A DNA stretch of 64,000 nucleotides from Streptantibioticus cattleyicolor NRRL 8057 = DSM 46488 (GTDB lineage Bacteria; Actinomycetota; Actinomycetes; Streptomycetales; Streptomycetaceae), in assembly GCF_000240165.1 (NCBI RefSeq), contig NC_017586.1, positions 3,162,001-3,226,000 on the forward strand, in the 5' to 3' direction. Made by a program: the position numbers and the translations under genes. Positions 36,443 through 44,668 of the stretch are shown here, piece after piece; position 1 is the stretch's first letter; every line of letters starts with the position of its first letter. The notes beneath the pieces are model-generated. The model searched no databases and was not told where the DNA came from. It worked only from the letters and a program-made list of their open reading frames with translations.

Positions 36443-37267
36443 GTGACCGTCCACAGCACCTTGCAGCCCGCCATCGACGCCTGGACGCACTCCATCGAGG
36501 CGATCTCTGAGCTGGTCGCGCCGCTCACGGAGGGCGAATGGAACCGGCCGACCGAGTGCCCCGGCTGGTCGGTGCGGGACGTCGTCTCGCACATCATCGG
36601 CTTCGAGTCGGAGATCCTCGGCGATCCGCGGCCGATCCACACCCTGCCGCGTGACCTGTTCCACGTGAAGGACGACTTCAGCCGCTACTGCGAAGTCCAG
36701 GTCGACGTACGCCGCTGCCACACCGGCCCGGAGATGACGGCGGAGCTGGAGTACACCGTGATCCGGCGCTCGCGGCAGCTGCGCGACGAGAGCCGGCCGC
36801 CGCACACCGAGGTCGCCGGGCTGATGGGGCGCCGGGTCTCGCTGGAGACGCAGTTGACGATGCGCGCGTTCGACGTGTGGGTGCACGAGCAGGACCTGCG
36901 CCGGGCGCTGGACGCCCCGGGCAACCTGGACTCGCCGGGGGCCCACCTCACCCGTGACTTCCTGCTGCCGCAGATGCCCAAGGTGGTCGCCGGCCGGGCC
37001 GGGGCGCCCGCCGGGTCCACCATCGTGCTCGACGTGCACGGCCCGGTGGAGTTCATGCGCACGGTGCGGGTGGACGAGCAGGGGCGGGCCGTCATCGACG
37101 GCAGCGTCCCGCTCGGCCCGACGGCGACGGTGGCCACCGACTGGGAGACGTTCGTGCGGCTGGCCTGCGGCCGGGTACGTCCGGAGGCGGTGGCGGACCG
37201 GGTGAAGACCGAGGGCGACCAGGAGCTGGCCCACGCGGTGCTGGCGCATCTGGCGCTGACCCCGTGA
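36443..37267 (+). CDS. DinB/MDMPI-fold protein (maleylpyruvate isomerase family)
   Basis: A 274-residue actinobacterial protein of the mycothiol-dependent maleylpyruvate isomerase N-terminal family. The four-helix metal-binding domain (about 8-165) begins with SEWxRPTxCPGWSVRDVVSH-type sequence, here TECPGWSVRDVVSHIIG. It contains a second metal patch FDVWVHEQDLRRAL, giving the His/Glu/His triad. The C-terminal ~100 residues form an SCP2-like domain. The start is GTG 36443. Proteins of this type are thought to be mycothiol-dependent transferases or isomerases; the substrate is unknown. Confidence 0.88.
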   Translation: MTVHSTLQPAIDAWTHSIEAISELVAPLTEGEWNRPTECPGWSVRDVVSHIIGFESEILGDPRPIHTLPRDLFHVKDDFSRYCEVQVDVRRCHTGPEMTAELEYTVIRRSRQLRDESRPPHTEVAGLMGRRVSLETQLTMRAFDVWVHEQDLRRALDAPGNLDSPGAHLTRDFLLPQMPKVVAGRAGAPAGSTIVLDVHGPVEFMRTVRVDEQGRAVIDGSVPLGPTATVATDWETFVRLACGRVRPEAVADRVKTEGDQELAHAVLAHLALTP

Positions 37268-37285
37268 GGCCGGGCCGGCGTCGGG

Positions 37286-38611
37286 TCAGGCGGCGCCGGC
37301 CTCCACGGTGTGCACCGTCTCCACCCGGCTGACGGTGATCGTCTCGCGTTCCCGGCGGGCCGCCTTGCCGCGCAGCCGCAGGATCTGCGCCAGGCCCAGC
37401 AGTTGGACGACGAAGACGGTGCAGAACGAGAGCCGGTAGTCGTCCCCGGTGGCGTCCAGCAGCACACCGATGGCGAGCAGGGTGACCATCGAGGCGGTGA
37501 AGCCGCCCATGTTGACGATGCCGGAGACGGTGCCGAGGCGTTCGGGCGGGTTGGCCGGGCGGGCGAAGTCGAAGCCGATCATCGAGGCGGGTCCGCAGGC
37601 GCCGAGCACCACGCACAACACCACCAGCAGCCACATCGGGGCGTGGCCGGGCCACGGCAGCACCACCGCCCACACCGCGGCGGTGGCCCCGATCACGCCC
37701 AGCGTCAACGGGGTGCGGGCACCGTGGTGACGGGAGATGACCTGGCCGAAGACCATGCCGAGCACCATGTTGGAGGCGACCACCACGGTCAGCAGCGTCC
37801 CGGCGTCGGCCCGCGAGAGCCCCTCGGACTCGACCAGGAACGGCATCCCCCACAACAGCAGGAAGACCATCCCGGAGAACTGGGTGGTGAAGTGGACCCA
37901 CATGCCCAGCCGGGTGCCCGGTTCCCGCCAGGCGGCGGCGAGTTGACGGCGGACGGCGGCCGGGGCCATCGGCTGCGCGGGCGGGGCCCGGTGCCCCTCG
38001 GGGGCGTCCTTCATGAAGAGCAGGATCAGGACCAGGACGAGGGCGCCGCCGAGCGCCGTGCCGGTGAACGTCCGCGCCCACCCGGCCGAGTGCAGCAGCC
38101 GGGCCAGCAGCAGGGTGCTGACCAGGTTCCCGGCCATGCCGAACAGGGCGGCGCCCTGGGCTATCAACGGGCCGCGGCGGGCCGGGAACCAGCGCGAGCC
38201 CAGCCGCAGCACGCTGATGAAGGTCATCGCGTCCCCGCAGCCCAGCACCGCCCGGGCGGCCAGCGCGAGCCCGTAGGAGTGGCACAGCGCGAAGCCGAGC
38301 TGGCCGGCGGTGAGCAGCACCACCCCGACGCTCAGCACCCGCTTGGTGCCGAACCGGTCGACCAGCAGGCCGACGGGTATCTGCATCCCGGCGTAGACGA
38401 GCACCTGGAGGATGGAGAACGAGGAGAGCGCGGAGGCGCCGATGTGGAAGCGGTCGGCGGCGTCGATGCCGGCCACGCCGAGGCTGGAGCGGTGGACGAC
38501 GGCGATGAAGTAGACCAGCACGCCGATGCCCCACACCACGCCGGCCCGCGGCCCGCCGGGCGGGTCGCCGGGGAGCCGCAGCGGGTGCCTGCCGGTGTCG
38601 GTGGCGCTCAT
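37286..38611 (-). CDS. MFS transporter
   Basis: A 441-residue major facilitator superfamily protein with 12 predicted membrane helices. The first helix follows a 25-residue polar N-terminus (VVWGIGVLVYFIAVVHRS). The MFS motif A loop between helices 2 and 3 reads GLLVDRFGTKRV. Its ATG overlaps the stop of the GntR gene (ATGA), so both are in one operon with the regulator first. The GntR regulator and its operator at 39259-39279 probably control uptake of the effector, likely an organic acid (inference from FCD-type regulators). Confidence 0.92.
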   Translation of the reverse strand: MSATDTGRHPLRLPGDPPGGPRAGVVWGIGVLVYFIAVVHRSSLGVAGIDAADRFHIGASALSSFSILQVLVYAGMQIPVGLLVDRFGTKRVLSVGVVLLTAGQLGFALCHSYGLALAARAVLGCGDAMTFISVLRLGSRWFPARRGPLIAQGAALFGMAGNLVSTLLLARLLHSAGWARTFTGTALGGALVLVLILLFMKDAPEGHRAPPAQPMAPAAVRRQLAAAWREPGTRLGMWVHFTTQFSGMVFLLLWGMPFLVESEGLSRADAGTLLTVVVASNMVLGMVFGQVISRHHGARTPLTLGVIGATAAVWAVVLPWPGHAPMWLLVVLCVVLGACGPASMIGFDFARPANPPERLGTVSGIVNMGGFTASMVTLLAIGVLLDATGDDYRLSFCTVFVVQLLGLAQILRLRGKAARRERETITVSRVETVHTVEAGAA

Positions 38612-39249
38612 GCGTCCCCCCTCACGATGGCCTTGACGCGGCTGACGTGCCGCTGGACGACGGCCGCCGCCGCCTCGCCGTCGCCGTCCCGCAGCGCGGC
38701 CAGGATCTCGGCGTGCTCGGCGATGTTGCGCGCGACGCGGTCGGGCTCGGCGTGCATCACCGCCACGCCCATCCGCAGCTGCCGGTCGCGGAGCTGGTCG
38801 TAGAGCTGGGCGAGGATGGCGTTGCCGGCGGCGCGGACGATGGCGGCGTGGAAGCAGCGGTCGGTACGGGCGGCGGCGGCCAGGTCGCCGGTGGCCGCGT
38901 GCGTCTCGTGCTCGGCGAGCAACTCCTCCAGCCGGGCGACGAGTCGGGGCCCGGCCGGGGCCACCTTGCGCACCGCGTGCAGCTCGACCAGGAGCCGGGT
39001 CTCCACCACGTCCGCGATCTCCTGCGCGGAGACCGGCAGCACCAGGGCGCCCTTCTTGGGGTAGAGCTTGATCAGCCCCTCGGCCTCCAGCCGCAGCAGC
39101 CCCTCGCGCACCGGGGTACGGGAGACCCCGACCGCCTCGGCGAGACCGCCCTCGGTCAGCAGGGTGCCGCCCTCGTACCGCCGGTCGAGTACGGCCTGTT
39201 TGACGTGCGCGTAGACCCGCTCGGCGGCGGGCGGGCTGCTGGCTCTCAT
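38608..39249 (-). CDS. GntR-family (FadR/FCD subfamily) regulator
   Basis: A 213-residue repressor with an N-terminal winged helix-turn-helix (about 5-70, including LAEAVGVSRTPVREGLLRL) and a C-terminal all-helical FCD effector domain (about 80-205). The FCD metal-binding positions are visible as Asp in RTDRCFHAAIV with His, and the later His in NIAEHAEIL and VQRHVSRV. It starts at ATG 39249, about 9 nt after a TATGCT -10 element that abuts a GATAC-N5-GTATC palindrome, pointing to autoregulation. It is the first gene of a two-gene operon with the MFS transporter. Confidence 0.93.
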   Translation of the reverse strand: MRASSPPAAERVYAHVKQAVLDRRYEGGTLLTEGGLAEAVGVSRTPVREGLLRLEAEGLIKLYPKKGALVLPVSAQEIADVVETRLLVELHAVRKVAPAGPRLVARLEELLAEHETHAATGDLAAAARTDRCFHAAIVRAAGNAILAQLYDQLRDRQLRMGVAVMHAEPDRVARNIAEHAEILAALRDGDGEAAAAVVQRHVSRVKAIVRGDA

Positions 39250-39258
39250 GATGCGCAC

Positions 39259-39279
39259 AGCATAGATACAACGCGTATC
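39259..39279 (-). promoter_or_regulatory. GntR autoregulatory operator and promoter
   Basis: On the minus strand TATGCT (39259-39264) is a good -10. Directly upstream lies GATAC-AACGC-GTATC (39265-39279), a perfect 5-bp inverted repeat with a 5-bp spacer, centred where it would block the -10/-35 region. Confidence 0.55.
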
Positions 39280-39366
39280 CGTGAGGAGGGCTCGTCCGGG
39301 ATGTGGACGGCGTCCAGTGCAGGAAACGCGGTCGGCCCCGGGCACGCGGTCGGCCCCGGAAACGCC

Positions 39367-39404
39367 CCGGCCGGTCCGTCCCCCTCGGGGGACGGACCGG
39401 CCGG
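39367..39404 (-). terminator. Terminator of the first bkd operon
   Basis: CCGGCCGGTCCGTCCCC at 39367-39384 pairs perfectly over 18 bp with 39387-39404, with a TC turn. It lies 12 bp beyond the stop of the E2 gene on the minus strand. Confidence 0.85.
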
Positions 39405-39415
39405 TCACGCGCGGC

Positions 39416-40816
39416 TCACGCCCAGGTCATCAGGCGCTTGGGCTGCTCCAGTACGGCGGCCACGTCCGCCAGCACCTTGGAACCCAGCTCGCCGTCGACC
39501 AGCCGGTGGTCGAAGGAGAGCGCCAGCGTGGTGACCTGGCGGGGCTTCACCTTGCCCTTGTGCACCCAGGGCTGCTCCTTGACCGCGCCGAAGGCGAGGA
39601 TCGCGGACTCCCCCGGGTTGAGGATGGGCGTACCGGTGTCGACGCCGAAGACGCCGACGTTGGTGATGGTGAGGGTGCCGCCCTGCATGTCGGCCGGGGA
39701 GGTGCGGCCCTCGCGGGCGGTGGTCACCAGGTCGCCGAGGGCCGCCGCCAGTTGCGGCAGCGTCTTGTCGTGCGCGTCCTTGATGTTGGGGACGATCAGA
39801 CCACGCGGGGTGGCCGCGGCGATGCCCAGGTTGACGTAGTGCTTGTGGACGATCTCCTGGCGTTCCTCGTCCCAGGCCGCGTTGATCTGCGGGTTGCGCT
39901 TGACGGCGACCAGCAGCGCCTTGGCGACCAGCAGCAGCGGGCTCACCTTCAGCCCGGCGAACGCCGGGTCGCCCTTGAGCTCCTGCACCAGCCGCATGGT
40001 GCGGGTGATGTCGAAGGTGACGAACTCGGTGACGTGCGGCGCGGTGAACGCGCTGGCCACCATGGCCTGCGCGGTCGCCTTGCGGACGCCCTTGACCGGC
40101 ACCCGGGTCTCCCGCGCCCCCGGCTCGACGGCCGACGGCGCCGGGGCGGGCGCCTGCGGCACCTCGGCGGGCTCGGGCGCCTGCGCCCGCCCGGCCGGCT
40201 CGGGCCGCGCCGCCGCCCGGACGTCCTCGCGGGTCACCGTGCCGTCCGGCCCGGTCGGCACCACGGCGGCCAGGTCGACCCCGAGGTCCTTGGCGAGCTT
40301 GCGCACCGGCGGCTTGGCCAGCGGGCGGACCGCCTCCTGGCCGCCCGGCCCGGCGGCCTTGGTCACCACGTCGGGGACCACGGGGGCCGGGGCGCCCTGC
40401 GGCTGCTGCTTGCGCGGCCGGCGCTTGGTGGACGAGGCGGCCACCCCGTAGCCGACGAGCACCGCCTGCCGCTTGGGCTGGGCGGGCTCCGGCTCCGGCT
40501 CGGGCGCGGGCTCCGGCTCGGCCGGCTCCGGCGCCGACTCGGCGGGGGCGCCCGCGCCGGGCTCGGTGTCCACCACGATCACCGGGGTGCCCACGTCCAC
40601 CGTGGTGCCCTCGGGGAAACGGATCTCCGAGACCACCCCGTCGAAGGGGATGGGGAGTTCGACGGCGGCCTTGGCGGTCTCCACCTCGCACACGGTCTGA
40701 CCGTCGGTCACCGTGTCGCCCACCGTCACGTACCACTTGAGGATCTCGGCCTCGGTGAGCCCCTCGCCCACGTCGGGCATCCTGAACTCACGGAAGCGCT
40801 GACCGGTTGCGGTCAT
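39416..40816 (-). CDS. bkdC: Branched-chain 2-oxoacid dehydrogenase E2 (lipoyl acyltransferase), copy 1
   Basis: A 466-residue dihydrolipoamide acyltransferase. The lipoyl domain (about 10-85) has the modified Lys in EVETAKAAVE (K49). A Glu/Pro/Ala-rich hinge (about 88-115) follows, then the E1/E3-binding domain (about 160-200, KPPVRKLAKDLGVDL) and the catalytic domain (about 235-466) with the active-site SFDHRLVDG. ATG 40816 is used; GTG 40822 is closer to the GAGGAG ribosome-binding site but leaves too little spacing. It is the last gene of the E1alpha-E1beta-E2 operon. It makes branched acyl-CoA for fatty acid priming and secondary metabolites. Confidence 0.93.
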   Translation of the reverse strand: MTATGQRFREFRMPDVGEGLTEAEILKWYVTVGDTVTDGQTVCEVETAKAAVELPIPFDGVVSEIRFPEGTTVDVGTPVIVVDTEPGAGAPAESAPEPAEPEPAPEPEPEPAQPKRQAVLVGYGVAASSTKRRPRKQQPQGAPAPVVPDVVTKAAGPGGQEAVRPLAKPPVRKLAKDLGVDLAAVVPTGPDGTVTREDVRAAARPEPAGRAQAPEPAEVPQAPAPAPSAVEPGARETRVPVKGVRKATAQAMVASAFTAPHVTEFVTFDITRTMRLVQELKGDPAFAGLKVSPLLLVAKALLVAVKRNPQINAAWDEERQEIVHKHYVNLGIAAATPRGLIVPNIKDAHDKTLPQLAAALGDLVTTAREGRTSPADMQGGTLTITNVGVFGVDTGTPILNPGESAILAFGAVKEQPWVHKGKVKPRQVTTLALSFDHRLVDGELGSKVLADVAAVLEQPKRLMTWA

Positions 40817-40837
40817 GGTCACAGCTCTCCTCGCCCT

Positions 40838-41812
40838 TCAGAAGGCCAGCGCGCGGTCGACGGCGTCCAGCACACGGTCCAGATTCGGCAGGTACTCCTC
40901 CTCCAACCGGGCCGGCGGGTACGGCGAGTGGAAACCGCCCACCCGCAGCACCGGCGCCTCCAGGTGGTAGAAGCACCGCTCGGTGACCCGGGCCGCGATC
41001 TCCGCGCCCGCGCCGAAGAACACCGGTGCCTCGTGCACCACCACCAGCCGGCGGGTGCGCTCCACCGACGCCTGGACGGCGTCGAAGTCCACCGGGGAGA
41101 CCGAGCGCAGGTCGAGCACCTCGATGCTGCGGCCCTCCTCCTCGGCGGCAGCGGCGGCCTCCAGGCAGACCTTGACCATCGGGCCGTAGGCCGCCAGCGT
41201 CAGATCCGTGCCGGAGCGCACCACCCGGGCCTGGTGCAGCGGGCCGGGGATCGCCCCGGTGTCCACCTCGCCCTTGTCCCAGTAGCGCCGCTTGGGCTCG
41301 AAGAAGATCACCGGGTCGTCGGACTCGATCGCCTGCTGGAGCATCCAGTAGGCGTCCGAGGAGTTCGCCGGCGAGACCACCTTCAGACCCGCCACGTGCG
41401 CGAAGAGCGCCTCCGGCGACTCGCTGTGGTGCTCCACCGCGCCGATGCCGCCGCCGTAGGGGATGCGGATCACCACGGGGAGCTTGACCTTGCCCAGCGC
41501 CCGCGCGTGCATCTTCGCCAGCTGGGTGACGATCTGGTCGTAGGCGGGGAAGACGAAGCCGTCGAACTGGATCTCCACCACCGGCCGGTAGCCGCGCAGC
41601 GCCAGCCCGATCGCGGAGCCCACGATGCCGGACTCCGCCAGCGGGGTGTCGATCACCCGCTCCTCGCCGAAGTCCTTCTGCAGGCCGTCGGTGACCCGGA
41701 AGACCCCGCCGAGCTTGCCCACGTCCTCGCCCATGACCAGGACCTTGGGGTCGGACTCCAGCGCCTTGCGCAACGAGTCGTTGATGGCCTTCGCCAGCGT
41801 CATCACCGTCAT
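40838..41812 (-). CDS. bkdB: 2-oxoacid dehydrogenase E1 beta subunit, copy 1
   Basis: A 324-residue transketolase-fold beta subunit with thiamin-binding Glu in VLVMGEDVGKLGG, the start DTPLAESGIVGSAIG, and IPYGGGIGAVEHHSES carrying the conserved His. ATG 41812 overlaps the E1alpha stop (ATGA) and has GGAAGGGG upstream. It forms an alpha2beta2 heterotetramer with the preceding gene product. The gap to E2 is 21 nt. Confidence 0.94.
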   Translation of the reverse strand: MTVMTLAKAINDSLRKALESDPKVLVMGEDVGKLGGVFRVTDGLQKDFGEERVIDTPLAESGIVGSAIGLALRGYRPVVEIQFDGFVFPAYDQIVTQLAKMHARALGKVKLPVVIRIPYGGGIGAVEHHSESPEALFAHVAGLKVVSPANSSDAYWMLQQAIESDDPVIFFEPKRRYWDKGEVDTGAIPGPLHQARVVRSGTDLTLAAYGPMVKVCLEAAAAAEEEGRSIEVLDLRSVSPVDFDAVQASVERTRRLVVVHEAPVFFGAGAEIAARVTERCFYHLEAPVLRVGGFHSPYPPARLEEEYLPNLDRVLDAVDRALAF

Positions 41813-42966
41813 CGGGCCGCCCCTTCCTGGGTGTGCGCGGAGCTGTCGAAGGAGTCCAGGTACGCGGCGAACTCCGCGCGCTCCTCGTCGACCAGCGGGT
41901 GGCCGTCGGCGTAGACGTGCTCGAAGATCGCCATCGGGTCGGGGTCGGGCATGGCGCGGACGCCGTCCCGCACCCGCTTGGCGAGCGCGTCGCTCTCCGC
42001 CTCGACCTCGGCGTAGAAGGCGTCGTCGGCGAAGCCCTCCTTGGTCAGGTAGGTCTTCAGCCGGGCGATCGGGTCCTTCGCCGCCCACTCGGCCCGCTCC
42101 TCGTCCAGCCGGTAGCGGGTGGCGTCGTCGGAGGTGGTGTGGGCGCCCATGCGGTAGGTGAACGCCTCCACCAGCATCGGTCCGCCACCGCCGCGGGCCC
42201 GCTCCAGGGCGGCCCGGGTGACCGCGAGCACGGCCAGCACGTCGTTGCCGTCCACCCGGACGCCGGGGAAGCCGAAGCCGGCGGCGCGCTGGTAGAGCGG
42301 CACCCGGGTCTGCTTCTCGGTCGGCTCCGAGATCGCCCATTGGTTGTTCTGGCAGAAGAAGACCACCGGCGCGTTGTAAACGGCGGCGAACGTGAATGCC
42401 TCGGCGACATCGCCCTGGCTGGAAGCGCCGTCACCGAAATACGCGATCACCGCGGAGTCGGCGCCGTCCTTGGCGACCCCCATCGCGTAACCGGCTGCGT
42501 GCAGCGTCTGCGACCCGATCACGATGGTGTAGAGCTGGAAATTGTTCTCGTTCGGGTCCCAGCCGCCGTTGTTCACCCCGCGGAACATCCCGAGCAGGTT
42601 CAGCGGGTCCACCCCGCGGCACCAGGCGACGCCGTGCTCACGGTAGGTGGGGAACACGTAGTCGTCGGGGCGGGTGGCCCGGCCGGAGCCGATCTGGGCC
42701 GCCTCCTGGCCCAGCAGCGAGGCCCACAGGCCCAGCTCGCCCTGGCGCTGCAAGGTGATCGCCTCGCCGTCGAAGCGGCGGCTGAGGACCATGTCGCGGT
42801 AGAGCCCGCGCAGCTCTTCGGGCGTCAGGTCGATGGAGTACTCGTCGTGCTCGACGCGCTCACCCTCCGGGGTCAGCAACTGCACGAGATCGGGCTTGCG
42901 CCCGGCTCCCCCTCGACGCTTCGCGCCGCCGCGGCTGCTGCGCGCGGCAGTGCTCTTCACGCTCAC
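41809..42966 (-). CDS. bkdA: 2-oxoacid dehydrogenase E1 alpha subunit, copy 1
   Basis: A 385-residue thiamin diphosphate-dependent subunit that decarboxylates the 2-oxoacid. GTG 42966 has GGAGGAG upstream. The basic Ser/Arg/Gly-rich first ~35 residues are disordered, then the fold starts near LLTPEGERVEHDEY. The TPP motif is FGDGASSQGD to QNNQWAISE, and the His of the phosphorylation-loop region is in YRMGAHTTSDDATRYR. It is the first gene of the operon. Compared with copy 2 at 56610 the two E1alpha proteins are clearly divergent, so they may differ in substrate or timing. Confidence 0.94.
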   Translation of the reverse strand: MSVKSTAARSSRGGAKRRGGAGRKPDLVQLLTPEGERVEHDEYSIDLTPEELRGLYRDMVLSRRFDGEAITLQRQGELGLWASLLGQEAAQIGSGRATRPDDYVFPTYREHGVAWCRGVDPLNLLGMFRGVNNGGWDPNENNFQLYTIVIGSQTLHAAGYAMGVAKDGADSAVIAYFGDGASSQGDVAEAFTFAAVYNAPVVFFCQNNQWAISEPTEKQTRVPLYQRAAGFGFPGVRVDGNDVLAVLAVTRAALERARGGGGPMLVEAFTYRMGAHTTSDDATRYRLDEERAEWAAKDPIARLKTYLTKEGFADDAFYAEVEAESDALAKRVRDGVRAMPDPDPMAIFEHVYADGHPLVDEERAEFAAYLDSFDSSAHTQEGAAR

Positions 42967-43449
42967 GTCTGCTCCTCCGTCTGTCCGGCCCCCGGGATCC
43001 ACCGGTGGCCTTTGGCGGCTCACCCGGCTGGGCACGGGCGCACGGGGTGGGTGCGGCACGGCCGGGCCGGGCGGTGACAGCGTCCCGGCGACGGCCTGCA
43101 AAAGAAGACGTTACCCACAACTCCCGCAATAGCGCGAAGGGGCATCTACCTGCGGTTTTGCTTGGATTTCCTAGTAAGTGGCAAGAGGCTGGCAAGACCG
43201 CGGCACCGGGACAACCGCACGGTATCCCGATGTGCCCGAACGCGTAAGAGGGTTGGAGATCGAATTGTGCGCGCGGTCGCCCGGCACCCATTTCGATACC
43301 GGGCGGACGAAACGCCCCGATCCCGGCACGGAACGACACGTCGCAGCGCGTTGATCGTTTCGCGCGCCCCGGCGTACGCCTGGAGCGCACCCCGTATGAG
43401 CGACGCTGCGAATGCATCCGGTGACGCTGAGTGATCTACCATTCGCGGC
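42967..43449. other. Divergent promoter region, bkdA copy 1 and kinase
   Basis: 483 bp with no convincing gene. The stretch 43140-43200 is AT-richer and probably contains the bkdA promoter on the minus strand. A TACCAT -10 for the rightward kinase lies at its right end. Small open frames here (for example 43162-43434) have poor codon bias. Confidence 0.5.
43437..43449 (+). promoter_or_regulatory. -10 element of the APH-fold kinase gene, leaderless arrangement
   Basis: TACCAT at 43437-43442 is followed by 7 nt and GTG 43450, without a ribosome-binding site. Confidence 0.45.
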
Positions 43450-44568
43450 GTGTCCCTTCGTAGTCCGGCGACCACGCGGCCCTCCGACCGTCTGCTCGGC
43501 ACCCTGCTGCGCCGGTACGAGGGGGCGGGGACCCCGCTGTCGTGCGAACCGGTCGCCGAGGGGCTGCTCAACCGCGGCTACCGGGTGGCCACCACCCGCG
43601 GGCGCTTCTTCCTCAAGCACTACCTCGACAAGCACCACCTGGAAGAGGGCTACTGCGACACCTCGCACCCGGCCACCATCGCCCGCCAGCACCGCGCCAC
43701 GCTGCGGCTGGTGGCGCTGGGGCTGCCGGTGGCCGCGCCGCTGACGGACGCCGACGGCCGCACGGTGGCGGTGGTGGACGGACGGCGGTACGCGCTCTAC
43801 CCGTGGGTGGAGGGCCACCACCGGGCGGGTACCGAGCTGAGCGCCGCGCAGTGCGTCCGCCTCGGGGCGCTGCTCGGCCTGGTGCACACCGCGCTCGCCG
43901 AGGTGCTGCCCCGGTCCCGTCCGCCGTGCGTGGTGCGTCCGCGCAACGGGGGCGCGCGGGGCCCGGGGGGCGTGCCCTGCGTACGGCCGCACCCCAGCGC
44001 CCGCCCGCAGGACACCCACGCGCTCATCGGCGAGCTGCTGCGGCTGGTCCGGGCGCACCGGCCGCGCGACCGGTTCGACGAACTCGCCGAGTTCCGCCTG
44101 CTGGAACGGCGCGCCCTGCTGGAGCACCACGCGCACCGCCGCCCCGCCGACCCGGCCGTCCGGCTCACCGGCTGGGTGCACGGCGACTTCCACCCGCTGA
44201 ACCTGCTCTACCGGGGCGCCGAACCCGCCGCCATCGTCGACTGGGACCGGCTCGGGGTGCAGCCCCGCGCCGAGGAGGCGGTCCGGGCCGCGGCCATCTT
44301 CTTCCTGCGCGGCGGCGACGGCTCGCTGGACCTGGCCAAGGTCCGCGCCTACGCCCGCGCCTACCGGCGGACCGCCGGGGTGGGCGGCGCCGAGCTGGCC
44401 GCCGCCGTCCACCGGGTGTGGTGGGAACGGCTCAACGACTTCTGGATGCTGCGCTGGCGCTACGAGCGGCACGACCACCGCGCCGACCCGCTCTTCCCCG
44501 CCACGGCCGGCCTGGCGGTGTGGTGGACCCGGGAGTACCAGGCGGTGCTGGCGGCGTTCACCGAGTGA
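43450..44568 (+). CDS. APH-fold phosphotransferase (homoserine kinase II/choline kinase-like)
   Basis: A 372-residue cytoplasmic kinase of the aminoglycoside phosphotransferase fold. The N-lobe Lys is in RFFLKHYLD. The catalytic Brenner-type loop is VHGDFHPLNLLY with catalytic Asp. The metal-binding Asp is in AIVDWDRLG. A linker of ~25 residues (PRNGGARGPGGVPC) is inserted mid-domain and looks disordered. The similar homoserine kinase type II and fructosamine/choline kinases phosphorylate small alcohols or amines. The substrate cannot be chosen from sequence, and resistance activity is not implied. Confidence 0.88.
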   Translation: MSLRSPATTRPSDRLLGTLLRRYEGAGTPLSCEPVAEGLLNRGYRVATTRGRFFLKHYLDKHHLEEGYCDTSHPATIARQHRATLRLVALGLPVAAPLTDADGRTVAVVDGRRYALYPWVEGHHRAGTELSAAQCVRLGALLGLVHTALAEVLPRSRPPCVVRPRNGGARGPGGVPCVRPHPSARPQDTHALIGELLRLVRAHRPRDRFDELAEFRLLERRALLEHHAHRRPADPAVRLTGWVHGDFHPLNLLYRGAEPAAIVDWDRLGVQPRAEEAVRAAAIFFLRGGDGSLDLAKVRAYARAYRRTAGVGGAELAAAVHRVWWERLNDFWMLRWRYERHDHRADPLFPATAGLAVWWTREYQAVLAAFTE

Positions 44569-44626
44569 CACCGGTGCCCGGACGCTCCCGCTCCGGTGTC
44601 ACCCGAAGCGGCCCCGCACCGCGCGG

Positions 44627-44665
44627 GTGACGGACGAAGGGGCACGCGGCCCGTCCGTCCGTCAC
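44627..44665. terminator. Possible terminator between convergent kinase genes
   Basis: GTGACGGACG at 44627-44636 pairs with CGTCCGTCAC at 44656-44665 across a 19-nt GC-rich loop, between the stops of the two convergent genes. Confidence 0.4.
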
Positions 44666-44668
44666 GTG

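Noticed and set aside
36334-36510. Short frame (58 residues) with AAAGGA upstream, overlapping the MDMPI gene start
   Set aside because: It could be a leader peptide, but its Arg/Pro/His composition is typical of a wrong frame and it overlaps a well-supported gene.
43162-43434. 90-residue frame in the bkdA1-kinase gap
   Set aside because: It has no ribosome-binding site and an Arg-rich composition, and the region looks like promoter DNA.
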